Below are positions 8,762 to 16,813 of a stretch of 64,000 bases of DNA, piece by piece. A model generated the notes under the pieces. That model saw nothing but the letters and a program-made list of their open reading frames with translations, was not told the origin of the DNA and did no database searches. Location of the stretch: NCBI RefSeq assembly GCF_026586665.1, contig NZ_JAODIY010000001.1:248001-312000 (forward strand). The letters run 5' to 3'. Within the stretch, counting starts at the first letter, position 1. Each line of letters begins with the position of its first letter. The stretch is from Halovenus rubra. Lineage in GTDB: Archaea; Halobacteriota; Halobacteria; Halobacteriales; Haloarculaceae. The position numbers were made by a program, and so were the translations under genes.

Positions 8762-9511
8762 TTAGTTGTTCGTCGGTGTTTCCCCATCGAGGCTCGGATG
8801 TGTTTCTTGATCATCTGGGTGTGGTTCGGCGAGATACTTCTGGAGCAAACCACGCGAGTCAGCCTCGCGTTGTTGGCGCTCACTGTCGTCGATTTCTTCA
8901 CAGCCTGGTGGCAGGTCCCGTTCACGGTCCGTAAAGTAGCCATCGGGGGTGACCCAGTCGTGGTAAAACGGGGACTCGTTATCTTCGAGGAGTGTGACCG
9001 CGACCTCTGCACCGTGGCCCGCACAGACGATGGCCTGATGTGGCTTTTGGGCTACCCGGCCAGCCGCGTAGAGTCCTTTGACACCGGTCCGGCCACGGTC
9101 GTCGACATCGACAAAGGTTTTCCCACGGTCGATAATGCCAACGCCGTCGATACCTGCCAGATACCCGACCTCGTTTTTTGTTGCAGCGATGACGTACTGG
9201 CTGGTGATGCGTTCGTCAGCAGTCTCGACGATGAACCCCTCGTCAGTGGGCGAAACCTGTGTTACCGCTGCAGACAACTGCTCACACCCTGCGCGGTCAA
9301 TCTGTTCACGCAGAAGATCGAGGAGCAGTCGCGCGTTGATACCTGCGGGAAACCCGGGAAAGTTCTCCAGATGTGCGTTCCGTCGGAGAATTGACCCGCC
9401 AGCGTCGACGACGAGCGTATCAAGGTCGTGACGAGCGGTAAACACCGCCGCAGAAAGACCCGCTACTCCGCCACCGACGACGACGACATCTGCGGACCCG
9501 GTCTCATTCAT
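8762..9511 (-). CDS. FAD/NAD(P)-dependent oxidoreductase, thioredoxin-reductase-like without the CxxC
   Basis: The 249-residue protein opens with the dinucleotide-binding motif VVVGGGVAGLSAA (residues 10-22) and has the C-terminal FAD motif GLYAAGRVA, as in thioredoxin-reductase-like flavoproteins. The redox-active CxxC of true thioredoxin reductases is missing and the NADPH domain is shortened, so it is not a standard TrxB. Its place beside an iron regulator and siderophore uptake genes suggests a reductase releasing iron from an imported chelate; that is inference. Tandem with the DtxR gene downstream. Confidence 0.8.
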   Translation of the reverse strand: MNETGSADVVVVGGGVAGLSAAVFTARHDLDTLVVDAGGSILRRNAHLENFPGFPAGINARLLLDLLREQIDRAGCEQLSAAVTQVSPTDEGFIVETADERITSQYVIAATKNEVGYLAGIDGVGIIDRGKTFVDVDDRGRTGVKGLYAAGRVAQKPHQAIVCAGHGAEVAVTLLEDNESPFYHDWVTPDGYFTDRERDLPPGCEEIDDSERQQREADSRGLLQKYLAEPHPDDQETHPSLDGETPTNN

Positions 9512-9605
9512 ACTATCACGGTATCTCTGGTTAGGTTTCGCGCGTACTTTTTAGTTGCCCTAGTGTCAACTGCTGGTACTTTCTTTGCCGGCTCGGGGGC
9601 CCCTC

Positions 9606-10913
9606 TCATTCAAAATCACCGTTGATGATGTCTGCAACTCGCTGACGGTCGAACAGTTGTTCGTCGTCGGCTATCTCGGGATATGGCCCCTCGGCGTAGG
9701 TCGGCCACTCACCAAACTGGTCTGGATAGAGTTGCTTGGCTGTCATTTCGAGTTGGAAGAGATTAAGTATCGGTCCCTGATACCGGGCTCCTTGAGCGTA
9801 GACACGGTCGTTTTTGACGGCAGTAACTTCCCCGGCAACAGGGTCGGATTTGAACAAGTCACGACGCTTTTGCATGTTTGTCGTCGGTTCCATCCCGCCA
9901 AGATAGAGTATGACATCCGGATTCCCATCGAGCATCACTTCGAAGTCGATGACGGTGGCTGGCTCGACGCTCCCTTCGAAGGCATCTTTGGCGCCGAACG
10001 GAGCGGTGTGTGCGGTCAGGAATCCTGGCGTATCGAGCGGGTACGAGTATATCTCATCGACGTCAGACGCAGCAATCATCACTGCAGTTGGGCGCTCAGA
10101 TTCAGGCGGCAGCCCGGATTCGATAGCTGATACCATCGCGTCGTACTCTGCTTTGAGTGCCTGATATCGCTCTTGTTCTTGGAACATCTCTGCGACGATA
10201 CCGAACTGCTCCCAGAGACCGTAGTACTCGTAACTGTCGGCCCACTCCTTTGGTGGCTTCTGGTGAGAGTCACTGAGCGAGTTGCCAAACCACGGACTAA
10301 CTTTCGATGCGATTTCGTCGATATCCTCTCGGTTCCAGTCGTTTTGCTGGGTTATCCACGCCGGGTCGGCCAGGTGAACATCACTGTCGAGGTCGTAGAG
10401 TTTCTCCTTGCTAGGTTGCCATGAGGAGTATAACCCGGTCCAGTCGAGCGTAACGTCAGGAAGTCGCTCAACGAACTGATTCCAGAGGGCGTGGTAGTAC
10501 TTGGGGGCGTGCATCGCATTGACTCCGTCGCCATGCCCGAGGGCGAATGCCATGTCAGCGTGGTGTGTAAGTCGCGTGAACACGGTCTCTGGTGGGGAGT
10601 CAAATGTCACTTCGCCCATTGGAGCTATTGACACGGAGTACGATTCATCAGGCTCCTCGGTCGGCGTTGTCTCCGTTTCGGTGGCTGTCTTGGTTTCCGT
10701 TTCGGTCGCCTCTGTTTTCGTTGTCTCGCTGCCCCCTGTCGACTTATTTGTGTTGTTGGTACTGGTGTCTGTACTATCTTCTTGGGTCGGCGTCTCATCG
10801 CTCGAATCTGTGTTGTTGATACACCCGGCGATAAGTCCGCTGCCAATAAGTGCCCCGCCCCTGATATATCTGCGCCGCGTTACCCGTCCGCTACTACTGT
10901 TGTTGTCCCCCAT
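9606..10913 (-). CDS. Iron-siderophore ABC transporter substrate-binding lipoprotein (copy 1)
   Basis: The 435-residue protein has a Tat lipoprotein signal: RRRYIRGG at residues 13-20 and lipobox LIAGC with Cys31. A Ser/Thr/Glu-rich linker follows to about residue 95. The rest fits the TroA/BtuF-like class III binding fold, with DGVNAMHAP in the first lobe and YQGPILNLFQLEM near the end. It would hold a ferric chelate at the outer membrane face for the permease at 11871-13061. It has its own leaderless promoter with an iron box right before the ATG. It is paralogous to the gene at 13361. Confidence 0.9.
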   Translation of the reverse strand: MGDNNSSSGRVTRRRYIRGGALIGSGLIAGCINNTDSSDETPTQEDSTDTSTNNTNKSTGGSETTKTEATETETKTATETETTPTEEPDESYSVSIAPMGEVTFDSPPETVFTRLTHHADMAFALGHGDGVNAMHAPKYYHALWNQFVERLPDVTLDWTGLYSSWQPSKEKLYDLDSDVHLADPAWITQQNDWNREDIDEIASKVSPWFGNSLSDSHQKPPKEWADSYEYYGLWEQFGIVAEMFQEQERYQALKAEYDAMVSAIESGLPPESERPTAVMIAASDVDEIYSYPLDTPGFLTAHTAPFGAKDAFEGSVEPATVIDFEVMLDGNPDVILYLGGMEPTTNMQKRRDLFKSDPVAGEVTAVKNDRVYAQGARYQGPILNLFQLEMTAKQLYPDQFGEWPTYAEGPYPEIADDEQLFDRQRVADIINGDFE

Positions 10914-10916
10914 ATT

Positions 10917-10932
10917 TTTAGGCTTACCTAAA
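10917..10932. promoter_or_regulatory. Iron-regulator operator before binding-protein gene
   Basis: TTTAGGCTTACCTAAA palindrome, ending 3 bases before the ATG (10913) of the substrate-binding gene on the minus strand. A weak TATA-like GTTAAC lies just upstream near 10940, so the repressor would cover the transcription start. Confidence 0.85.
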
Positions 10933-10995
10933 ACAAGTTAACTCCTCCGATTCTCCAAGCAGGGTCCCGTTGTAGATCTGTTCGCTGGGCTGTTG

Positions 10996-11874
10996 TTACT
11001 CTTCGATTGCGCAGTGGGGCGTAATCTGTGGGCCGACCGAATCGTTCGTGACCGTCGCGTCGACACGGAACACGTCAGCGAGTAGTTCCTCGGTCACGAC
11101 CTCGTTTGGTGGCCCCCAATCGTATAGCTCCCCATCGTTCAGCGCGATAAGATTGTCTGCAAACCGCGCTGCCTGTCCAATATCGTGAAGCACAACGCCG
11201 ACAGTAACATCTTCTTCGCGATTCAGCGTCTGGATTACATTCATGACCTGCAGTTGGTGGTGCAAATCAAGGAAGGTCGTCGGCTCATCGAGCAACAGGA
11301 GGTCGGTATCCTGTGCGAGCACCATTGCAATCCAGACAAGCTGTTTCTGACCGCCACTCAGGTTTGCGGTTTCGGTTTCACGGAGGTGTTCGACGCCTGC
11401 GAGGTCGATTGCACGGTCGATAGCGTCGTAGTCTTTTTCTGAGAGCGTATCGAAAAAGCCTCGATGGGGATACCGACCGTGGGTGACGAGTGTCTCGACG
11501 GTGAGTGACCCAGGTGAGTCATGTTCTTGGGAGAGCAGTCCAAGCTCTTTTGCGAGTTCTTTCGACTCGAACTCTTGAACGGATTTACCGTCGAGCAGGA
11601 ACTGACCGCGTTCGGGCGTGAGATGAGAAGCCATTGACTTTAACAGCGTACTCTTGCCGCTCCCGTTTGGGCCAACCAGCGCGGTCACTTCCCCTTCTGG
11701 AAGGACAACGTTGTTACACTCTACAACCGGCTCATCGGTCGTTGGATAGCCAATTGCGAGGTTCTCTCCGACGAGCTTGCTCGGTCCTAACTCCGTCGAT
11801 GTTCTCTGTTCGTCGTTCTCACTGTCCTGTTCGTCTGTCGATGATCTGGTCTCCGAATGTTGTCTAGTCGTCAT
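10996..11874 (-). CDS. FecE/BtuD-type ABC transporter ATP-binding protein
   Basis: The 292-residue protein has Walker A GPNGSGKS at residues 68-75, the signature LSGGQKQLVW, Walker B LLLLDEP and the switch His in VLHDIG, as in iron-siderophore and cobalamin importers. The first 35 residues are a hydrophilic acidic extension. Its ATG overlaps the permease TGA (ATGA), so the two are translationally coupled and form one importer with the two binding proteins nearby. Confidence 0.92.
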   Translation of the reverse strand: MTTRQHSETRSSTDEQDSENDEQRTSTELGPSKLVGENLAIGYPTTDEPVVECNNVVLPEGEVTALVGPNGSGKSTLLKSMASHLTPERGQFLLDGKSVQEFESKELAKELGLLSQEHDSPGSLTVETLVTHGRYPHRGFFDTLSEKDYDAIDRAIDLAGVEHLRETETANLSGGQKQLVWIAMVLAQDTDLLLLDEPTTFLDLHHQLQVMNVIQTLNREEDVTVGVVLHDIGQAARFADNLIALNDGELYDWGPPNEVVTEELLADVFRVDATVTNDSVGPQITPHCAIEE

Positions 11875-13061
11875 ATCTGCCCCATATTGTTCTGTTTGCG
11901 CATCAGATACAGGAAGTACGGCCCGCCGATGAGTCCAGTGACGATACCAACCGGTATCTGGAGGTCAGCCCCGAGGATAGCACCCATCCCCAGCCGCGCA
12001 CCGACGTCGGCTGTGACCATCAGTGCTGGACCCACAAACAGGGAACCGACGATGACTTTCTTGTAATCGCTTCCGACGAGGTTTCGCACCATGTGCGGGA
12101 CAATCAACCCAATAAAACTGACAATACCAGCGACGGCAATGCTCGCCGACGCGGCGAGCACTGCGACACCCGAAAGTGCAAACCGTACTTTCTCTATCGA
12201 CATTCCCAGCGACCGTGCGGTTTCTTCGCCCAGTAACAACACGTTACACTGCCGGGACCCGGCGACTGCCAAGATTATCGCAATGAACGACCACGGGAGG
12301 ACAAGCCGAACCTCCTCCCACCCTGTGCCGGTCAATGACCCGGTTGTCCAGGCGATAGCGGACTGGACGACTCCAATATTGTCGGCGAAAAAGAACAGGC
12401 CTGTCTGCATGGAGTTGAAGACGGTCCCGACGATGACACCAGCCAGTACCAACCTGACCGGCGATGTTCCGTTTTTCCAGGCAATTAGATAGACCACAAG
12501 GAACGCGGCTGCACCGCCAAGCGCTGCGACCAGCGGGAGCCACGACGAGGGACGAAACACTATCTCGTAAGGAAGAAATGGCAGTCCAAAGGCGAACGTG
12601 ATGCCGGAAAACACGACCAGCGTCAGCAGAATCATGAGCCCTGCTCCCGAGGAGACACCGAGAATGAACGGGCTTGCCAGCTCGTTTCGCGTCACCGCTT
12701 GGAAAATTGCGCCCGAGACGGCAAGGTTCATCCCGACGATGATAGCCACCAACACGCGCGGGAGGCGCAACTCCCAGATGATGAGACTGTCTCGACTCAT
12801 CTCGGGTAACTCGCTGCCAAAGAGGAAAGAGTTCCACGCATCTAGGTTGAAAATAACATTTGGATTGAAGATGCCCGCCCAAACCTCACCGAGGGTCATC
12901 GAGTACGCTCCGTACCGTACCTGCAAGAGACCTGCTATCGCGACGAGGATAACACTCCCAAGTGCCGTGGTCAGGAGTCGCCGGTCAAGCAACCAGACGA
13001 ACCGGTTTTTGTCTCGGGAACCTGTCTCTGCTGTCGCCCCAACTGAGCTTTCGTTGCTCAT
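11871..13061 (-). CDS. FecCD/BtuC-type iron-siderophore ABC permease
   Basis: The 396-residue protein has about ten membrane segments and the FecCD motifs LRLPRVLVAIIVGMNLAVSG, GAIFQAVTRNELASP and FIGLIVPHMVR, the last being the loop that contacts the ATPase. I take ATG 13061 as the start; the frame stays open to 13211 but the upstream part runs through the promoter palindromes. The ATG overlaps the stop of a 34-codon leader ORF. It is the only permease in the block and must serve both binding proteins. Confidence 0.92.
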   Translation of the reverse strand: MSNESSVGATAETGSRDKNRFVWLLDRRLLTTALGSVILVAIAGLLQVRYGAYSMTLGEVWAGIFNPNVIFNLDAWNSFLFGSELPEMSRDSLIIWELRLPRVLVAIIVGMNLAVSGAIFQAVTRNELASPFILGVSSGAGLMILLTLVVFSGITFAFGLPFLPYEIVFRPSSWLPLVAALGGAAAFLVVYLIAWKNGTSPVRLVLAGVIVGTVFNSMQTGLFFFADNIGVVQSAIAWTTGSLTGTGWEEVRLVLPWSFIAIILAVAGSRQCNVLLLGEETARSLGMSIEKVRFALSGVAVLAASASIAVAGIVSFIGLIVPHMVRNLVGSDYKKVIVGSLFVGPALMVTADVGARLGMGAILGADLQIPVGIVTGLIGGPYFLYLMRKQNNMGQI

Positions 13062-13162
13062 TGTTTCTCCTGTTGTGTCGGTGTTCTGCTGTTCACTTCC
13101 GCTTGCCCGGTGATAACCGCTGTTTCCCGTTCTGCGGAACGTCTTTTCTTGTCGCTCCTCAT
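13058..13162 (-). CDS. Putative leader ORF coupled to the siderophore permease
   Basis: A 34-residue ORF, beginning MRSDKKRRSAERE, starts at an ATG only 4 bases after the iron box at 13167. This is the same place where the two binding-protein genes have their start codons relative to their boxes (2 and 3 bases). Its TGA overlaps the permease ATG as ATGA. The TATA-like CTATTTTACC (13185-13194) is about 27 bases upstream, so the mRNA would be leaderless at this ATG. The peptide is basic and has no known family; it may only serve to deliver ribosomes to the permease. Confidence 0.45.
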   Translation of the reverse strand: MRSDKKRRSAERETAVITGQAEVNSRTPTQQEKQ

Positions 13163-13166
13163 ATGA

Positions 13167-13182
13167 TTTAGGGATACCTAAA
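13167..13182. promoter_or_regulatory. Iron-regulator operator, TATA-proximal, permease promoter
   Basis: TTTAGGGATACCTAAA lies between the minus-strand TATA-like element (13185-13194) and the predicted start of transcription near 13163. Confidence 0.8.
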
Positions 13183-13202
13183 CCGGTAAAATAGTTACGG
13201 AC

Positions 13203-13218
13203 TTTAGGCAAACCTAAA
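13203..13218. promoter_or_regulatory. Iron-regulator operator, second copy upstream of TATA
   Basis: TTTAGGCAAACCTAAA, identical to the copy at 8272, lies on the far side of the TATA element. The two boxes bracket the core promoter with centres 36 bases apart. Confidence 0.8.
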
Positions 13219-13342
13219 TGGCTTCGGTGAAAATTGCATGTATCGGCAAAGATGACGTGGTGTGTTTCCCGCCTCAGATAAGCGACGTTAATTACTTTCT
13301 TCCTGTCTGCGCTTTTCCTTACTTCGAAACCCTTTTAGATAT

Positions 13343-13358
13343 TTTAGGCTAGCCTAAA
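13343..13358. promoter_or_regulatory. Iron-regulator operator before second binding-protein gene
   Basis: TTTAGGCTAGCCTAAA is a fully symmetric palindrome ending 2 bases before the ATG at 13361. The TATA-like CTTTTAGATA (13332-13341) precedes it at leaderless spacing. Confidence 0.85.
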
Positions 13359-13360
13359 GT

Positions 13361-14608
13361 ATGCGGAATAATGGAAACAAGACGCGGAGACAGTTATTGA
13401 AAATGAGTGCGGCGCTTGCTGGCGCTGGCGTAGTTGCGGGCTGTATCGGTAACAGCGACGATGGAGACGATGAGTCGACTGGTAATGAAAAGACAGACAC
13501 TGAAAGTACTGCGACGCCGGCACCTAAAACGGAGACAAAGACACCGGAGGAAACTCCTACGCAGACACCGGATGACAGCGGAGATGAGACAGGCAGCGAT
13601 GATAGCAGCAGTTCCTACAGCGTGACGATGGAACCGGTTGGGACGCTTGAATTCGATTCGCCGCCGGAAACGTGGGCAGCAAACAACGGGAGTTGGGCTG
13701 ACATGGGTATCGCGCTCGGACAGGACCCACCAGAGGCCGTCTACCTGACAGGGCGATATCACACGCAGCTGTACGAAGAGATTCCTGATGTGAGCGTCGA
13801 TAAAAGCGATATGAAGTCGTTCTGGGCAGACGAACTCGACCCAGAGGAGTTCCTGTCGATGGCCGAAGATGTCGACGTGTTCGTCAGCGACCCGAATTTC
13901 ATAATCGGGCGGACCGGCGATTGGGAGCAGAAAGATATCGACCGCATCACGTCGACAGGAACGCCATTCTTCGGCAACAGCAGCTTTTCGCGTGGATACG
14001 AGTGGCACGACTACGACTACCTCTCACTGTACGACGCCTTCGAGAAGATGGCCGAACTGTTCCAAGAGCAAGAACGGTACGCGGCCTTCGAAAAAGTTCA
14101 CACGGAGTTACAACAGCGTATCGAGGGCATTCTCCCGTCCGAAGACGAGCGTCCATCGGTCGCAATTATGTGGCCCAAGCCCACAGAAAAGCCCGAGAAA
14201 TTTTCGCCGTACCTCATCGACGACGGGACCAGCTTCAAGCAGTGGCGCGACCTCGGCGTCGAGGATGCTTTCGCGACGACTGACGTAGCCGATTTCCACG
14301 CCGGTCGTTCCAGAGTCGACTACGAAATGTTGCTGGAGATTGACCCTGATGTGCTCTTGCTCCGTGGGAACGAGGCCAAAACTGCACAGGAGTTTGAGGA
14401 CACACTTCTTTCGTTCATGCAAGACCACAACATCGCAAGCAATCTATCCGCTGTCCAGAACGGCGATGTCTACCGTGGCGGACCACTCTACCAGGGCCCT
14501 ATCACAAACCTCGTCATGACCGAGCGGGCAGCCAACCAGGTTTACGATGTCGAGGAAGAACTATTCGACCGTCAGCGCGTTTCTGACATCGTCAACGGCA
14601 ACTTCTAA
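13361..14608 (+). CDS. Iron-siderophore ABC transporter substrate-binding lipoprotein (copy 2)
   Basis: The 415-residue protein has a Tat lipoprotein signal (RRQLLKMSAALAGAG, lipobox Cys28), an acidic Ser/Thr-rich linker and a TroA/BtuF-like binding domain. It shares much with the copy at 9606: VTMEPVGTLEFDSPPET, FFGNSSFSRG, FQEQERYAAFE, the YQGPITNLVMTE segment and the ending FDRQRVSDIVNGNF. The two copies diverge in the ligand-facing parts and so may bind different chelates while sharing one permease. It is transcribed away from the permease, with its own iron box. Confidence 0.9.
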   Translation: MRNNGNKTRRQLLKMSAALAGAGVVAGCIGNSDDGDDESTGNEKTDTESTATPAPKTETKTPEETPTQTPDDSGDETGSDDSSSSYSVTMEPVGTLEFDSPPETWAANNGSWADMGIALGQDPPEAVYLTGRYHTQLYEEIPDVSVDKSDMKSFWADELDPEEFLSMAEDVDVFVSDPNFIIGRTGDWEQKDIDRITSTGTPFFGNSSFSRGYEWHDYDYLSLYDAFEKMAELFQEQERYAAFEKVHTELQQRIEGILPSEDERPSVAIMWPKPTEKPEKFSPYLIDDGTSFKQWRDLGVEDAFATTDVADFHAGRSRVDYEMLLEIDPDVLLLRGNEAKTAQEFEDTLLSFMQDHNIASNLSAVQNGDVYRGGPLYQGPITNLVMTERAANQVYDVEEELFDRQRVSDIVNGNF

Positions 14609-14724
14609 CGAACAGAGCGAACCGTCCAAACACCTGAGCAAAACTATTTTTTCGTCACCGACGCGTCGTCTTGTTCGACAGCCACTACTGGCGCTGTGTC
14701 GTCGGCACACCCGTTGTTGCGCTG

Positions 14725-16635
14725 TCAGTCATGGGGGTGTATCTGTGTAATGGCGGCTTCGACGGAGTCAGTCCCGCCCAGCACGGTAAGGTGATCGCCG
14801 TACTGTATCTGGAGGTCCGGATCAGGGACGGTGTTTTCTTCGTCCCGAGTTAGCAGTGCGATCATACAGCCGTCGGGCAGTTCTTCGTTGAGCTCACGAA
14901 TCGTCGAATCGACGAGACTCTCGTCGGTCACCTCGATTTCCTGGATATCACCAGTTCTACCCAGTTCTCCCATCCACCGTGACAGCCCTGGCCGTTCGAT
15001 GAGGTTATCGATTGCCCACGCCGTTGAACTTGTTTCGGAGATAGTTTCGATACCAAGCTCTTCGAAGGCATCCTTGTTTGTCGGCTCATTGACGCGAGTA
15101 ATCACTTTCTCGGCATCGAATTTCGAATCCGCAAGCTGTGTCACAAGCAGGTTTGTGTCATCATCTCCCGTGGCCGCGACAATGACTTTTGCATTGCCCG
15201 CCCCGGCTTGTCTGAGACAGCCTGTATCTGTCCCATCTCCTTCTCTGGCGGTAAAGCCTTGCTCACGGAGGGTTTCGACCAGTTCGTTGTCCTGCTCGAT
15301 AATGACAACATTTTCACCCCGCGCTTCGAGTCGTTTAGTCAGTTCTTCGCCGACACGACCACCGCCGATGATGAGTACACGCATTGGAATCACCCGTAAC
15401 CGTTCCGCTATCTGCCTTGCAAACCCGCCTTCGAATACGACAGTCACCAAAATGACGAGAAACACTGTCCCTGCGAGAATATCGCCGCCACTGGGGTTCG
15501 ACGGCGGAGCTGGCGTCTGTAGCTGGATAGCAAACAGGGTCGCCACGCTCGCTGGAATGATACCTCGCGGGCCGACGAAACTCATGAATAGTTTTTCACC
15601 CCGGGAGAATCGCTCGCCGGTTGCCGACAAAAAGACAAGCCCCGGACGCAACACAAGTGCGACGACAACGACGACCAGCAAGCCACGAATCCCCAACTCT
15701 TGTAGGGATTTAAACTCGATTAGCGCCGCAAGCGCGATAAAGACAAACGAGAGTACGATAATTGTCACATCGCCTTTGAACTCCTCGATTTTCTCCTCGT
15801 AGGGGAGATTTAGGTTCCCAAGCAGGACTCCTGCCGTTGCGACTGCGGCGACGCCGGATTCAGCCCGAATGGAATTCGCAATGCTAAATGCCACCACTGC
15901 GCCAGCGAGTGTCATCAGTCGAACGTTCTGTGGCGTCCACCCAGTCGGCATATCGACACGAGTTAGCAGGAACCAGAGCACGACTGCCGTCGTCAGACCG
16001 ATGAACACGCCGACGCTTAGCCGTATAATAAACTCTACCAGATAGTCAGCAGGATTGGACTCCTGTGAGGCCAGTAGTTTGAAGATGACTGCCGCCAGAA
16101 TCGCCGCGCTCACGTCGTTGACAATGCCCTCCGTCTCCAGTGCAGCGGCGACTCGGTCTCGCACTGGGACAACTGTCAGAATTGGCGTGATAACTGTCGG
16201 GCCAGTAGCGACCAGAAGTGACCCAATAAGCGCTGCAATCCCCCACTCCACACCGAGGAGAAACTTAGCTGCCACTGTCGTTCCGACAAACGAGATAGCC
16301 GCCCCGATAGTCACAAGACGGATGGCAGCCGAGGGTGACTCTTGGAGTTTCTGCGCTTTGAGATGAAACGACCCCTCAAAGACGATAATTGCGACGCTGA
16401 CACCGACGATTGTAGTGAGCGAATCGCCGAACGTCTCCCGTGTCACGATTTCGAGCCCTTCCGGCCCAACGGCGACACCTGCCAATATCAAAAAGAGAAT
16501 ACTTGGCACGCGGAATCTGTCCGCTAACACCTGTGCTGTCACGCCGAGCCCAAGAATCAGCGCGACAATTATCAGAGTGTTCGGGCCCTCCGACGATAAT
16601 GGGTGCCCAATGCTAGAGACAAACGATAACAGCAT
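14725..16635 (-). CDS. CPA1-type cation/proton antiporter with TrkA-N and TrkA-C domains
   Basis: The 636-residue protein has about 12 membrane segments with the antiporter motif EGIVNDVSAAI (ND pair) and FVGPRGIIPASVA, followed by a RCK/TrkA-N domain (VLIIGGGRVGEEL, residues about 400-520) and a TrkA-C domain at the C-terminus. This NhaP/KefC-like layout indicates Na+(K+)/H+ exchange gated by nucleotide or ligand binding in the cytosol. I prefer ATG 16635 over a TTG at 16656, because a TATA-like TTATATAGG at 16672-16680 lies upstream. It is divergent from the sugar dehydrogenase gene. Confidence 0.88.
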   Translation of the reverse strand: MLLSFVSSIGHPLSSEGPNTLIIVALILGLGVTAQVLADRFRVPSILFLILAGVAVGPEGLEIVTRETFGDSLTTIVGVSVAIIVFEGSFHLKAQKLQESPSAAIRLVTIGAAISFVGTTVAAKFLLGVEWGIAALIGSLLVATGPTVITPILTVVPVRDRVAAALETEGIVNDVSAAILAAVIFKLLASQESNPADYLVEFIIRLSVGVFIGLTTAVVLWFLLTRVDMPTGWTPQNVRLMTLAGAVVAFSIANSIRAESGVAAVATAGVLLGNLNLPYEEKIEEFKGDVTIIVLSFVFIALAALIEFKSLQELGIRGLLVVVVVALVLRPGLVFLSATGERFSRGEKLFMSFVGPRGIIPASVATLFAIQLQTPAPPSNPSGGDILAGTVFLVILVTVVFEGGFARQIAERLRVIPMRVLIIGGGRVGEELTKRLEARGENVVIIEQDNELVETLREQGFTAREGDGTDTGCLRQAGAGNAKVIVAATGDDDTNLLVTQLADSKFDAEKVITRVNEPTNKDAFEELGIETISETSSTAWAIDNLIERPGLSRWMGELGRTGDIQEIEVTDESLVDSTIRELNEELPDGCMIALLTRDEENTVPDPDLQIQYGDHLTVLGGTDSVEAAITQIHPHD

Positions 16636-16813
16636 ACCGTATCTATCCACACCCAAAAGTCGGGCGCCCTCCTATATAACGACTGCCAACTTTTCTCGTG
16701 TAGTGCCAACGCTGACGACACCCGGGGATAGCCCATTCCACTCTAGCACCCAGATTATCGGCGGTGAGCTACAGTCCAGAAGACACTTGATGTATACCTC
16801 CTGAGTATCGGAC

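Noticed and set aside
8294-9394. Overlapping plus-strand frames across the DtxR and oxidoreductase genes
   Set aside because: They mirror well-identified minus-strand genes and have no recognisable domain.
16656-16656. TTG as start of the antiporter gene
   Set aside because: The ATG 21 bases further in is nearer the expected position relative to the TATA-like element at 16672-16680.
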